The translations under genes and the position numbers were made by a program. From Tenacibaculum sp. MAR_2009_124 (GTDB lineage Bacteria > Bacteroidota > Bacteroidia > Flavobacteriales > Flavobacteriaceae), in contig NZ_FNSF01000008.1 in NCBI RefSeq assembly GCF_900105455.1, positions 62,001 to 126,000 on the forward strand: a DNA stretch of 64,000 bases, in the 5' to 3' direction. The number at the start of each line of letters is the position of its first letter. Position 1 is the stretch's first letter. A model generated the notes under the pieces. It saw nothing but the letters and a program-made list of their open reading frames with translations, did not search any database and was not told the origin of the DNA. Positions 33,731 to 42,920 of the stretch are shown here, one piece after another.

Positions 33731-34102
33731 TTGAAGTATTTGAACGAACCAATCGACCTCATTGAAGACAATCCGAAAATCTATTTAGGAATGGGAATCT
33801 ACGATATTTACATTATTGGAGGTTGGTATATTGAGCTTGGAAAATTTGAAGTTTTATTGAAAAACACAGATAAAAATACCGAAGTAATCCCTAAGAAAGT
33901 AGCACTAAAAGTACAAGATTTCTATAAAAATAAACGTGTAAAGAAAGTACTTTCTTTTGTTGTTGACAAAGGAGGAGAGTATAGGGTTCAATTTAAAAAT
34001 AAGAACTCTCTCATTTTAAAAAAACATGGTTTTCCTTTAGGATATTTTTTTGGTAAAAGAATAGATGTCAGAGAAATTAAAATATTTATTGATAGAAATT
34101 AA
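33731..34102 (+). CDS. Hypothetical protein
   Basis: A 123-residue reading frame with a TTG start. No signal peptide or clear membrane span. It is basic and beta-rich (KVLSFVVDKGGEYRVQFKNKNSL). Not recognised. It is 10 bases from the next gene, which also encodes an unknown, so the two may be cotranscribed. Confidence 0.5.
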   Translation: MKYLNEPIDLIEDNPKIYLGMGIYDIYIIGGWYIELGKFEVLLKNTDKNTEVIPKKVALKVQDFYKNKRVKKVLSFVVDKGGEYRVQFKNKNSLILKKHGFPLGYFFGKRIDVREIKIFIDRN

Positions 34103-34112
34103 ACGAATAACT

Positions 34113-34532
34113 ATGAAAAAACTTTTTATCACATTAATATTAATTTCTAATTTTTCATTCGCTCAAGATTTAGTTAATGATCATTGGAGTATTGATAAAA
34201 TAATTGGACAAAATTTAAATGATATCAACAGCTATATCTTAACTCAAATTGACATTAATAAAGGTTCAGAAGGACATCGTATTTATTTTGAAAAGAATGG
34301 TACTTTTTCGTGTTATTATTCTGCTCAATGTGGTAACGATTGTTTTTCTCAATCGACAGGTACTTATGAAATTGTTGATAAAGAACACCTCAAACTATTT
34401 GTTAAAAAGTTTCAACAATTTGGATTTTGTAAAAGTGAAACTCTAAAACTAAACCATGATTTAGGTATCTATTTCGCGATAAAAATCAGCGATACTGAAA
34501 TTAAATTAGAACGTGTGCCCCATACTAATTAA
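34113..34532 (+). CDS. Hypothetical secreted protein, lipocalin-like
   Basis: A 139-residue protein with a signal peptide cut after SFAQ (about 17). The mature part starts DLVNDHWSIDKIIGQ and is a small beta protein with YFEKNGTFSCYYSAQCGNDCFSQSTGTYEI, a pattern seen in lipocalin-like domain proteins; its cysteines could form disulfides. ATG at 34113 is set by the signal peptide; an upstream extension of 16 residues would not leave one. Function unknown. Confidence 0.65.
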   Translation: MKKLFITLILISNFSFAQDLVNDHWSIDKIIGQNLNDINSYILTQIDINKGSEGHRIYFEKNGTFSCYYSAQCGNDCFSQSTGTYEIVDKEHLKLFVKKFQQFGFCKSETLKLNHDLGIYFAIKISDTEIKLERVPHTN

Positions 34533-34538
34533 AATAAT

Positions 34539-34562
34539 AAAGCAAGCCAAAAGGCTTGCTTT
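34539..34562. terminator. Bidirectional intrinsic terminator
   Basis: Perfect 10-base arms, AAAGCAAGCC (34539-34548) and GGCTTGCTTT (34553-34562), with loop AAAA. It lies between convergent genes, 22 bases before the stop of the minus-strand PLP enzyme gene. Confidence 0.75.
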
Positions 34563-34584
34563 AACTATATCTAAAACTTACATC

Positions 34585-35751
34585 TTATCCGTTTAAAGCT
34601 TGATTTAAATCTTCAATAATATCTTCTACGTTCTCTAAACCAATAGAGCAACGTACTAATCCATCAGTTATTCCAACTTCTAATCTGTCAGCTTCACTTA
34701 ACTTACTATGCGTAGTTGATGCCGGATGCGTTGCAATAGTTCTTGTATCTCCTAAATTTGCAGATAATGAACACATTTTAATTCTGTTTAAAAATGCTCT
34801 ACCTGCTTCAATTCCTCCTTTAACTTCAAAAGCTACGATATTCCCACCTAAACGCATTTGCTTCTTAGCTACTTCATATTGTGGATGTGATTTTAAGAAA
34901 GGATACTTCACAAAATTCACTTGATCATGTCCTTCTAAAAACTCTGCAACTTTCGAAGCGTTTTCACAATGTTTTTCTACACGTATCGAAAGGGTTTCTA
35001 AACTCTTCGATAGTACCCAAGCATTAAAAGGAGACATTGCTGGTCCAGTATTTCTTGAGAATAAATAAATCTCTCTAATAAGATCAGATTTTCCTACAGT
35101 GACTCCACCAAGTACTCTTCCTTGCCCATCAATTAACTTAGTTGCAGAATGAATTACCAAATCCGCTCCGTACTTAATCGGGTTTTGTAAATAAGGAGTA
35201 GCAAAACAATTGTCTATAACTAACAAAAGATTATGCTTTTTTGCTATTTCACCTAATACCTCTAAATCTATAATATCAACAGCAGGATTCGTTGGAGTTT
35301 CCGCATATAATATTTTTGTATTCGGTTGAATTAGACTTTCTATTTTTTCGGGTTCATTTATTTTAAAATAGCTTGTTTCAATATTCCATTTTGGGAAATA
35401 CTTCGTAAACAAACTATGTGTTGATCCAAAAACCGATCGAGAAGAAACAATATGGTCACCTGAATTTAAAAGTGCTGCAAAAGTAGAGAATACAGCAGCC
35501 ATTCCAGTAGCAAAAGCATATCCAGCTTCAGCTCCTTCCATATCCACTATTTTATTAACAAACTCTGTTGTATTAGGATTCGAAAATCTACTATATAAAT
35601 TTTTCTCTTTTTCTTCAGCAAAAGAAGCTCTCATATCTTCTGCATCATCAAATGTAAAACTAGATGTCAGATATAAAGGAACAGAATGCTCAGAAAACTG
35701 TGTTCTTTCTGTCTGCGTTCGTATTGCTTTTGTTTCAAAATTTTTGCTCAT
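34585..35751 (-). CDS. metZ: O-succinylhomoserine sulfhydrylase / cystathionine gamma-synthase family enzyme
   Basis: A 388-residue fold-type I PLP enzyme of the Cys/Met metabolism family. The PLP lysine is in LVIHSATKLIDGQGRVLGG, and the ETPTNP and SRFSNPN segments are typical of MetZ/MetB proteins. It would attach sulfide (or cysteine) to an activated homoserine. The upstream gene makes an acetyl- or succinyl-homoserine, so both genes serve methionine synthesis. The 187-base gap with a hairpin suggests partly separate expression. The symbol is tentative; MetB or a methionine gamma-lyase are alternatives. Confidence 0.82.
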   Translation of the reverse strand: MSKNFETKAIRTQTERTQFSEHSVPLYLTSSFTFDDAEDMRASFAEEKEKNLYSRFSNPNTTEFVNKIVDMEGAEAGYAFATGMAAVFSTFAALLNSGDHIVSSRSVFGSTHSLFTKYFPKWNIETSYFKINEPEKIESLIQPNTKILYAETPTNPAVDIIDLEVLGEIAKKHNLLLVIDNCFATPYLQNPIKYGADLVIHSATKLIDGQGRVLGGVTVGKSDLIREIYLFSRNTGPAMSPFNAWVLSKSLETLSIRVEKHCENASKVAEFLEGHDQVNFVKYPFLKSHPQYEVAKKQMRLGGNIVAFEVKGGIEAGRAFLNRIKMCSLSANLGDTRTIATHPASTTHSKLSEADRLEVGITDGLVRCSIGLENVEDIIEDLNQALNG

Positions 35752-35821
35752 ATTATTTTTTAGGTTTTGTATCGTGTTCGTTTTTAAAACGCAAGATTAT
35801 CTATGTATTTTAAACTTTAAG

Positions 35822-35851
35822 ACCTCACAAGATTTTAAAAACTTGTGAGGT
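35822..35851 (-). terminator. Hairpin between the fusion gene and metZ
   Basis: Perfect 10-base arms, ACCTCACAAG (35822-35831) and CTTGTGAGGT (35842-35851), with a 10-base loop. It lies about 90 bases after the stop of the fusion gene. The T run is poor, so it may attenuate rather than stop transcription. Confidence 0.4.
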
Positions 35852-35938
35852 GTAATTTTATATAATTTATATCTTCTATTGGTACTTATACAATTAACCA
35901 GTTAAAATTACTGGTATTACATTTATACTATCAACTCC

Positions 35939-38900
35939 CTAATTTCCACTTTTAGCTAGTCTTAAAATATCACCAAAAACGCCTCTCGCTGTTACTTGTG
36001 CTCCTGCTCCTGCTCCTTGAATTACAATTGGTTGTTCTCCGTAAGATTCTGTGTAGATTTCGAAAATTGCATCAGAACCTTTTAAACTTCCTAATGGAGA
36101 ATTTTGAGGTACAGAAACTAATTTAACATCTAGCTGACCTTTTGTTTGTTGTAAATCTCCATGTAAATCACCGATATATCTCAAAACATGTCCCTCTTCT
36201 TGTTTTTCTTTAGCTTCTTGGAAGAACGTATTTAGTTTGGTTAAGTCTGATAAAAATTCATTTGAAGTAATATCTCTATAGGCTTCTGGAATTAAATTTT
36301 CAATGGTGATATCTTCAAATTCGTTCTCCAAATCTAATTCACGAGCCAATATTAACAATTTTCTAGCAACATCATTTCCGCAAAGATCTTCACGCGGATC
36401 TGGCTCTGTAAACCCTTTATCAATGGCTTCTTGAAGTACTGTCGAAAACTCAACATCATCTGCCGAAAATCTATTAAATATATAACTTAAAGACCCAGAG
36501 AAAACGCCACGTATTTTGGTAATATTCTCTCCTGAATCGTGTAATAATTTAATAGTATCAATTAATGGTAGTCCAGCTCCAACATTAGTTTCATATAAAT
36601 AACTCTTATTATTAGCTTCTAAAGTTCTACGTAATTCCTGATAAAAATCAAAAGACACGGTGTTCGCTATTTTGTTTGAAGAAACCAAATCGAAACCTGC
36701 CTTTACTAAAGGAATATAATTCGTCGTAAAATCTAAACTTGCAGTATTATCAACAGCTATTAAATTTTCTAAATGATGCTCTTTAGCATACTCTATAACA
36801 TTCTGTACAATATCGCTATTCTTTTCACTTTCATCAAGTGCTTCTCTCCATTCTTCATTAACTCCTTTAGTTGATAATAATACTTGCTTTGAATTTGCAA
36901 TTGAAAATACATTTAACTGTATTTTCTTTCTTTCTAAAATATTCTTTGCACTACCCAAAATCTGGTCAATTAATGTACCTCCAACTAATCCTTTTCCAAA
37001 TACCGCTATATTAATCTTTTTAGCCACTCCAAAAACCTGCCCGTGAATTACGTTCAAAGCTTTATGAAGTTGACTCTTCTTTACAATTAAACTTACGTTT
37101 TTACCCGTAATTGTATTGTTAAAAAGTAACGGAACAATTTGGTTTTTAATCAAGGCATTATATGGGTGGTGGAATTCACTTAAATCTTGACCAACAATTG
37201 AAATTACCGACACATCATCAAGAATTGAGATTTTATTTACATCCTTAGTATAAAAATCGTTTTCAAACTCAAGTTCCAAAGCTTTTACTGCATTTTCAGC
37301 ATTTTCTTTATCTACAACCAACCCAATTCCTCTTTCCGAAGAACCTTGTGAAATAATACTTACACTTATACCCTGTGTACTTAGGGCTCTAAAGATTCGG
37401 GCATCAACACCAACTTTTCCTAATAATCCTCTTCCTTCAAAATTCAATAAGGCTACATTATCTAAAATTGATAATGATTTAATTCCTTTTAATCGAGATT
37501 TCGATGTAATTAAGGTTCCTTTATCATTCGGTTTGAACGTATTTAATATTCTTAAATTGATGTTCTTTTCTAATAAAGGAATGATTGTTTTTGCATGTAA
37601 AATATTAGCTCCAAAATTAGCCAGCTCATTTGCCTCTGAAAACGATAACTCTTCAATTTTCTTTGCATCGGCTACTAAATCAGGATTTGCAGTAAATATT
37701 CCGTCTACATGTGTATAGTTTTGTAACTCTCCTGCATTCAAATAATTTGCCAATAGCGAAGCGGTATAATTACTTCCGTTTCTTCCTAAGGTAGTTGTTT
37801 CATTATTTAAAGTAGATGCTATAAAACCTGTAACCACATTAACGGTATCTCCATTATGGGTTTCAAAATACTTATTTACCTTTTCTTTTGAAACTTCATT
37901 AATGGGTTGCGCATTTCCAAAATTTTCATCTGTTTTTAACAAGGTTCTCGCATCCGTTGGATTAGCGTTGATCCCTTTTTGTTCTAATAGTTCAGAAACT
38001 GTTTTAATCGATAATAACTCTCCTTGTGCTAAAACCTCATCTTTTATTTTTGAACTATAATCGCCCAATAAACTCACCCCTTCAAATAGTCTTTCTAAAC
38101 GATCAAACTCTTTAGAAAAATCAATTAATGGAGTTACTAAAGACTGTTCTCTTTTGAAGGCTTCAAATTGCTCGCTATACACTTCATTTTTAGCTGCCTT
38201 TTCTAATATGTTCTCCAAAGAATCTGTAGCATTTCCTCTTGCGGAAACGACCACTGTTATTTTTTCTCCTTCGTTAACTTTTTGTTCTATGATAGACACT
38301 ACATTAAGGATTCCATCATTCGATAATGACTTCCCTCCAAACTTTAAAACCTTCATTTTTTTATTCGTGCTGTTTTTATTGAATATAGGTTCAACAATTT
38401 TTTTTAGTTGTTCGTATTCTATTAGAAATGCATCATGTCCATGATCAGAATTAATTTCATCATAAGTTACATTTGGATGCACCGCTGCTAATTCTTTTTG
38501 AGTTTCTCTGTTTTCTTCTGCAGTAAAAAACAGATCTGAATCGACTCCGACAATATGAATGTCGGCCTCTATGGTTTCTAATACATTAAGTCCTTCCCTA
38601 CCTTTTGTTACATCAATGGTTTTTAATAATTGATTCATTAATTTATATGAAGCCAATTGGTATCGTTCTTGAAGCTTTTTTCCATGATGTAATAACCAAC
38701 TTTCAACATTAAAAATTTGTAATTCTTCGTTTTTAGTTCGTTGAAATCTTTTCTTAAACGATTCTGGCGTTCTATAGCATAACATCGCATGGATTCGCGC
38801 ATCATGTACAGGATTGTTTGAGTTGGTTAAAAACAACTCTTGAATCTGACAATTAGCAATTAACCAATCAGTTGATTTCCAATCGGTAGCCACCGCTATT

Positions 38901-39343
38901 AAATGCTCAGTAATTTTGGGTTGCAACACCACCATTTCCCAAGCAATACCTCCTCCTAGGGAACCTCCGATTAGAGCAAACAATTTTTTAATACTGAGTT
39001 TTTCTAATCCTAGCAAAAAAATCTTTGCGATATCTCTAGCTATAAAACTTTTATAATCATCAATTAAAAAATCATCATAACCATTTCCAGGAATATTAAA
39101 ACAAAGTACCGTATACTCGTTGGTATCAATTACTTTATTTTCCCCTATTAAATCTTTCCACCAACCGTCTGCGCCAGCAACATTACTGTCTCCCGTTAAT
39201 GCATGATTTATTAATATTACAGGTGCAGTACCCAGTGCTTCACCAAACAACTGATAACTTAATGGTAAATTACTGAACTGGGCACCACTTTCTGTAACGT
39301 AACTTTCAATGGTTACGTGATTTAAATTTTTACTTAAACTCAT
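35939..39343 (-). CDS. thrA: Triple fusion: homoserine O-acyltransferase (MetX-like) + aspartokinase + homoserine dehydrogenase
   Basis: A 1134-residue protein that holds three enzymes of the aspartate-methionine route. Residues 1 to about 320 are an alpha/beta hydrolase of the MetX type with nucleophile S128 in GGSLGG, acid D270 in GVDSDLFF and base H303 in GHDAFL. From M330 (KVLKFGGKS) an aspartokinase domain begins, followed by two ACT-type regions. From about 780 a homoserine dehydrogenase follows (INIAVFGKGLVGG Rossmann motif, then the NTVSF/SNKIAN substrate part). The order makes homoserine and then acylates it in one chain. ACT domains suggest feedback control. It follows metY by 24 bases and so lies under the SAM riboswitch. 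Confidence 0.93.
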   Translation of the reverse strand: MSLSKNLNHVTIESYVTESGAQFSNLPLSYQLFGEALGTAPVILINHALTGDSNVAGADGWWKDLIGENKVIDTNEYTVLCFNIPGNGYDDFLIDDYKSFIARDIAKIFLLGLEKLSIKKLFALIGGSLGGGIAWEMVVLQPKITEHLIAVATDWKSTDWLIANCQIQELFLTNSNNPVHDARIHAMLCYRTPESFKKRFQRTKNEELQIFNVESWLLHHGKKLQERYQLASYKLMNQLLKTIDVTKGREGLNVLETIEADIHIVGVDSDLFFTAEENRETQKELAAVHPNVTYDEINSDHGHDAFLIEYEQLKKIVEPIFNKNSTNKKMKVLKFGGKSLSNDGILNVVSIIEQKVNEGEKITVVVSARGNATDSLENILEKAAKNEVYSEQFEAFKREQSLVTPLIDFSKEFDRLERLFEGVSLLGDYSSKIKDEVLAQGELLSIKTVSELLEQKGINANPTDARTLLKTDENFGNAQPINEVSKEKVNKYFETHNGDTVNVVTGFIASTLNNETTTLGRNGSNYTASLLANYLNAGELQNYTHVDGIFTANPDLVADAKKIEELSFSEANELANFGANILHAKTIIPLLEKNINLRILNTFKPNDKGTLITSKSRLKGIKSLSILDNVALLNFEGRGLLGKVGVDARIFRALSTQGISVSIISQGSSERGIGLVVDKENAENAVKALELEFENDFYTKDVNKISILDDVSVISIVGQDLSEFHHPYNALIKNQIVPLLFNNTITGKNVSLIVKKSQLHKALNVIHGQVFGVAKKINIAVFGKGLVGGTLIDQILGSAKNILERKKIQLNVFSIANSKQVLLSTKGVNEEWREALDESEKNSDIVQNVIEYAKEHHLENLIAVDNTASLDFTTNYIPLVKAGFDLVSSNKIANTVSFDFYQELRRTLEANNKSYLYETNVGAGLPLIDTIKLLHDSGENITKIRGVFSGSLSYIFNRFSADDVEFSTVLQEAIDKGFTEPDPREDLCGNDVARKLLILARELDLENEFEDITIENLIPEAYRDITSNEFLSDLTKLNTFFQEAKEKQEEGHVLRYIGDLHGDLQQTKGQLDVKLVSVPQNSPLGSLKGSDAIFEIYTESYGEQPIVIQGAGAGAQVTARGVFGDILRLAKSGN

Positions 39344-39367
39344 TGATTGTATTTAGTAAACAATTTG

Positions 39368-40660
39368 TTAGGCTAATGTTTCTTTCGATATTTTAGCAAA
39401 TGCTTCTTTAAGGTCTGCTTTTAAATCCTCTACATTTTCAATTCCGACAGATAAACGTATTAAATCTTTTGTAACTCCCGTGCTTTCTTGCTCATCATCA
39501 GATAATTGTTGATGGGTTGTACTTGCTGGGTGAATAATTAACGATTTGGTATCTCCTATATTTGCCAGAAGTGAAAACAACTGTGTTGAATCAGCAATAG
39601 TTTTCGCTGCCTCATAGCCTTCTTTAGCTCCAAAAGTAACAATACCACTTTGGCCTTTTGGCAAATACTCATCAGCCAACGATTTATAATTACTACTTTC
39701 TAATCCTGGATAATTTACCCAAGCTACCTCTTCCTGTTCTTCCAACCATTTGGCTATGGCTAAAGCATTTTCACTATGTTTTTTTATTCTTACCTCTAAA
39801 GTTTCTAATCCTTGAATTATTTGGAAAGCGTTTGTTGGGCTTAAGGCTCCACCAAAATCACGCAATCCTTCTAATATTAATTTAAAAGTATAAGAAGCTG
39901 CTCCAAGAGCTTCATGATACACCAATCCATGGTATCCAGCTGAAGGCTCCGTAAACTCAGGGAATTTTCCGTTTGACCAATCAAAATTTCCTCCATCAAC
40001 AATTACACCTCCTAGAGAATTACCTTGCCCTCCAATGTATTTTGTTAACGAATGAATTACAATATTTGCTCCATGCTCAATCGGATTTAATAATGCTGGA
40101 GTAGCTACGGTATTATCAACTATAAAAGGAACTTGTGCTTTTTTTGCATGCGCAGAAATTGCTTTTAAATCGAGAACATCTAATTTTGGATTCCCTAAAG
40201 ATTCAACGAAAAACGCTCTTGTGTTTTCTTGAACTGCTTTTCCAAAGTTTTCAGGATCAGAAGCATCAACAAAAGTAGTCGTAATTCCTAATCTTGGTAA
40301 AGTAACTTTCAATAAGTTATACGTACCTCCATACAAACTGCTAGAAGCAACAATATGATCTCCTGCCTTTAACAAGGTTAATAACCCCGTTGAAATTGCA
40401 GCTGTACCTGAAGCAAAAACCACAGCTCCTACTCCTCCTTCTAAGGCAGCCAAGCGTTCTTGTAAAATTTGGTTTGTAGGATTATTTAATCTCGTATAAA
40501 TAAATCCTAATTCCTTTAGCGAAAACAAATTCGCTGCATGATCCGAATCATTAAAAACATACGAGGTCGTTTGATAAATAGGTACCGCTCTAGTTCCTCC
40601 TGTTTGTTTTACATCATGTCCTGCGTGCAATGCGTTTGTTGCAAATTTTTGTGTACTCAT
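39368..40660 (-). CDS. metY: O-acetylhomoserine sulfhydrylase
   Basis: A 430-residue PLP enzyme that makes homocysteine from O-acetylhomoserine and sulfide. The PLP lysine is in IVIHSLTKYIGGQGNSLGG, and NPTNQILQERLAALEGG and the FASGTAAI cofactor loop are characteristic of MetY. ATG at 40660 (MSTQKFATN) is preferred to an extension of 17 hydrophobic residues, because the family N-terminus begins about there. It is the first gene downstream of the SAM-I riboswitch, with a 134-base leader after the aptamer. Confidence 0.92.
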   Translation of the reverse strand: MSTQKFATNALHAGHDVKQTGGTRAVPIYQTTSYVFNDSDHAANLFSLKELGFIYTRLNNPTNQILQERLAALEGGVGAVVFASGTAAISTGLLTLLKAGDHIVASSSLYGGTYNLLKVTLPRLGITTTFVDASDPENFGKAVQENTRAFFVESLGNPKLDVLDLKAISAHAKKAQVPFIVDNTVATPALLNPIEHGANIVIHSLTKYIGGQGNSLGGVIVDGGNFDWSNGKFPEFTEPSAGYHGLVYHEALGAASYTFKLILEGLRDFGGALSPTNAFQIIQGLETLEVRIKKHSENALAIAKWLEEQEEVAWVNYPGLESSNYKSLADEYLPKGQSGIVTFGAKEGYEAAKTIADSTQLFSLLANIGDTKSLIIHPASTTHQQLSDDEQESTGVTKDLIRLSVGIENVEDLKADLKEAFAKISKETLA

Positions 40661-40793
40661 TTTTCTTGTTTTTTGAGTTAATATTAAATTAAACCAAAAG
40701 TCAAAACACATCTTTATTAGATGTTGCTTACTAGAAAAATGTTATTAAGAAATTTTAAAGAGATTCTTATAGATTTCATGAATCTTCTTTGGG

Positions 40794-40919
40794 GTTATCT
40801 ATCCTATACTCACTTTATGGTTAAAAGCAATGTTTAGGTAGAATTTAGCACCTTCTTTGCATAGAGCAAAGGGTTGCTAAGGTTTCAACGGGTCTAATCC
40901 CTCCACCTTTCTTGATAAC
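40794..40919 (-). ncRNA. SAM-I (S-box) riboswitch
   Basis: Read on the minus strand the region from 40919 downward shows the S-box conserved core in order: GTTATCAAG, AAGGTGGAGGGA, GACCCGTTGAAACC, TTAGCAACC, a hairpin (TTTGC...GCAAA), then GGTGCTAAATTC. The ends pair: GTTATC (40914-40919) with GATAAC (40794-40799) closes helix P1. The kink-turn (GA) and the AAC/CUAA core segments are intact. It stands in the leader of metY. In this class SAM binding usually represses; the expression platform (terminator or start-site masking) is not obvious, although ATTCATGAAAT-type pairing lies just downstream. Confidence 0.92.
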
Positions 40920-40951
40920 ATCGTCAATAAGTCTTTGAACTTTTCCGAGTG

Positions 40952-40984
40952 CAAATATTTTAAAAATAAGTTTTAATATCCAAA
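40952..40984 (-). promoter_or_regulatory. Promoter upstream of the SAM riboswitch
   Basis: On the minus strand TTTG (40981-40984) is followed after 21 bases by AATATTTG (40952-40959), one base off the -7 consensus TAnnTTTG. The predicted start site, about 40945, lies some 25 bases before the aptamer. Confidence 0.5.
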
Positions 40985-41025
40985 TATTTTTACTGTTTTT
41001 TTCTCGAAATATTTTCTAAAAGGTT

Positions 41026-42003
41026 TTACTTCAAAGAAAACTCCATCTCAACAGGCAGATGATCAGAAGCTTGCCCAAAACTTTTTAATACTTCCCCTTT
41101 AATATATTTGATTGTATTTTTAGTGTAGAAAATATAATCTAACCTTTCAAAAGGCTTTTCAGAGTTAAAGGTCAAATCATAGTTCGATTCGGAATAAGCA
41201 GCGTTTCCTATATTAGGTAAATCAAATACTTTTTTAATCCCCGCATCTTTATAAGTTGGATCACTATTAAAATCACCCAATAAAATAGTTGGGTTCTTTT
41301 CAGCATAGTATTTAAACAGTTTTACAACCTTATCTAATTGTTTAATTCTTGTTGTTTTATCGAAAGCTTCTAAATGCACATTCATCACAACTACTTCTTT
41401 TCCTTCAATTACCACTTTTACAATTTGCAATAATCTATCTAAATAAAAAGCTTCTCTATAAAAAGGATTATCAGAAACTCTTTCTAAAACAATTCTTTCA
41501 TAATCTTTCAAAGGGTATTTACTTATAATTGATTGTCCAGAAATTACTTTCCCAAAATGCATTTTTGGCGGCCAATAAGGGAAAGGAAGGTAGTGTTCAT
41601 CCCAATTAATTCCCTTTGCTGTATATGGATATCCCAATTTCAAAATTTCTTCCTCCTGATCTACATTGTATGAACGTGAAGCATCGTAATCAATTTCTTG
41701 AAAGGCAATAATATCTGGATTCACTTTTTTTATTTCAGTAAGTACTTTTTCTAAATTCCCATCAAATAGTTCTTTTGATTTATCTACTGCTTTATTATTG
41801 GTCATACCACTCAAGTATCCAATATTATAAGTTACAATACTATACACCGAATCGTTATCAATGGATACAGAATACTTGTTTTTTGACAACTGAGCATAGT
41901 TTGATTTATCTAAAGTTGGCGAAGACGCCCAAAAGAAAAAAGCCAATATGGCTACAAATAATAAAATTATTAATTTAATAAGAATTTTAAAAAATCGCTT
42001 CAT
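41026..42003 (-). CDS. Endonuclease/exonuclease/phosphatase family protein
   Basis: A 325-residue member of the DNase I/phosphodiesterase fold. A hydrophobic N-terminal segment (ILIKLIILLFVAILAFFFW) works as a signal anchor. The fold's landmarks are TYNIGYLSG, AFQEID (metal glutamate), NVHLEAF, LLGDFNSDP (catalytic aspartate/asparagine) and SDHLPVEMEFSL at the C-terminus. The active domain should face the periplasm, so it could act on lipids, phosphoesters or external nucleic acid. Its substrate is unknown. Confidence 0.85.
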   Translation of the reverse strand: MKRFFKILIKLIILLFVAILAFFFWASSPTLDKSNYAQLSKNKYSVSIDNDSVYSIVTYNIGYLSGMTNNKAVDKSKELFDGNLEKVLTEIKKVNPDIIAFQEIDYDASRSYNVDQEEEILKLGYPYTAKGINWDEHYLPFPYWPPKMHFGKVISGQSIISKYPLKDYERIVLERVSDNPFYREAFYLDRLLQIVKVVIEGKEVVVMNVHLEAFDKTTRIKQLDKVVKLFKYYAEKNPTILLGDFNSDPTYKDAGIKKVFDLPNIGNAAYSESNYDLTFNSEKPFERLDYIFYTKNTIKYIKGEVLKSFGQASDHLPVEMEFSLK

Positions 42004-42386
42004 TACGAAATAAATTTTGGTTTAGTTTCACCTGGTAATTTTTAATAGATCAGGTTTAGTTCGCTAAGAATAGCCTTAAGTAGTATAAAGATCCCTGTCG
42101 GCATATTTCGTACCCCTTTCTTCTCATTAAAACTAAAGTCTCAGCGTATAACATTTTTAATTAATACCTTAAAAAAATGTTAATATTTACATCAAATTTA
42201 AACCTTTTTGATTTAGTAATGTCAAAGTAGTGTAATTAAATTTTAAAGATTAAAAATTACAACAAATTTATTTTTTAAAGAATTTAAGTAATTTATTGTT
42301 AACAGAAATTATTTGATACAGGCACAATGTAACGGGTAAAACAAAAATATACCCAACAAAGAAATATAATTTATAACGTATTACAT
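42004..42386. other. 383-base intergenic gap, mostly without recognisable content
   Basis: The gap separates divergent genes. On the minus strand TTTG (42223-42226), 22 bases of spacer and TAAATTTG (42193-42200) form a good promoter for the phosphodiesterase-fold gene, which gives a leader of about 180 bases. The leader carries an imperfect hairpin around 42030-42055 (CCTGAT with ACCAGG). For the plus-strand gene no convincing -33/-7 pair was found. No reading frame or tRNA was seen. Confidence 0.45.
42193..42226 (-). promoter_or_regulatory. Promoter of the phosphodiesterase-fold gene
   Basis: TTTG, 22 bases and TAAATTTG on the minus strand match the Bacteroidota -33/-7 pattern; this is one of the few sites in the window with both elements. 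Confidence 0.45.
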
Positions 42387-42848
42387 ATGAAAAAAATAGC
42401 AGCAATTTTAATAGTAGCCTTAGGGTTCACATCAACAACCATAGCTCAAGAACATAGGAAAGAAAAATTAGAGGAAACTTTAACTGTAGATCAGCAAACT
42501 GAGTTAGCCGTTAAAAAAATGACCTTAAAACTCGATTTAACAGCTTCTCAACAGGAAAAAATAAAACCTCTTTTAGCTGAACAAATCACAGAAAGAAAGG
42601 CTGCAAAAGCTAAGAGAAAAGAAATGAGGAAAAAGAAGCAAAAACCTTCCTCTGACGAGCACTATAAAATGATGACGGCAAAACTGGATAAGCAGATTGC
42701 TTTTAAATCAGAGATGAAGCACATTTTAGACACTCAACAATATGATAGGTTTGAAAAAATGTCTAATCGTAAAATGCAAAGGATAAAGAAGAAAATGCAT
42801 AAAAAAGGAGATAAGCATAGGAAGATGGAGCATGATGAAAATAAATAG
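42387..42848 (+). CDS. Small secreted basic helical protein (Spy/DUF4890-like)
   Basis: A 153-residue protein with a signal peptide (cut near TIAQ, about 21). The mature part is almost entirely helical and rich in lysine, with LTVDQQTELAVKKMTLKLDLTASQQEKIKPLL, which resembles the LTxxQ repeats of Spy/CpxP-like periplasmic proteins. The C-terminus is a lysine- and histidine-rich tail (KMHKKGDKHRKMEHDENK). A periplasmic chaperone or metal-binding role is possible. Followed by a strong terminator. Confidence 0.7.
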   Translation: MKKIAAILIVALGFTSTTIAQEHRKEKLEETLTVDQQTELAVKKMTLKLDLTASQQEKIKPLLAEQITERKAAKAKRKEMRKKKQKPSSDEHYKMMTAKLDKQIAFKSEMKHILDTQQYDRFEKMSNRKMQRIKKKMHKKGDKHRKMEHDENK

Positions 42849-42890
42849 TAGTAGATGAGGAAAATAATATCCTCGGAATTAGTTTTGTAA

Positions 42891-42918
42891 AAGCTCGGTT
42901 TTACAACCGAGCTTTTTT
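42891..42918. terminator. Bidirectional intrinsic terminator
   Basis: Perfect 10-base arms, AAGCTCGGTT (42891-42900) and AACCGAGCTT (42905-42914), with loop TTAC and a T run on the plus side. It lies two bases before the end of the ATP-grasp-like gene on the other strand, so it can end both transcripts. Confidence 0.8.
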
Positions 42919-42920
42919 AC

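Noticed and set aside
42048..42144. TPP-riboswitch-like words (CTGAGA and AACCTGATC) on the minus strand in the leader of the phosphodiesterase-fold gene
   Set aside because: The two words are in the right order, but the GGGG/ACCC helix around CTGAGA is absent, the distance is too great, and the gene has no link with thiamine.
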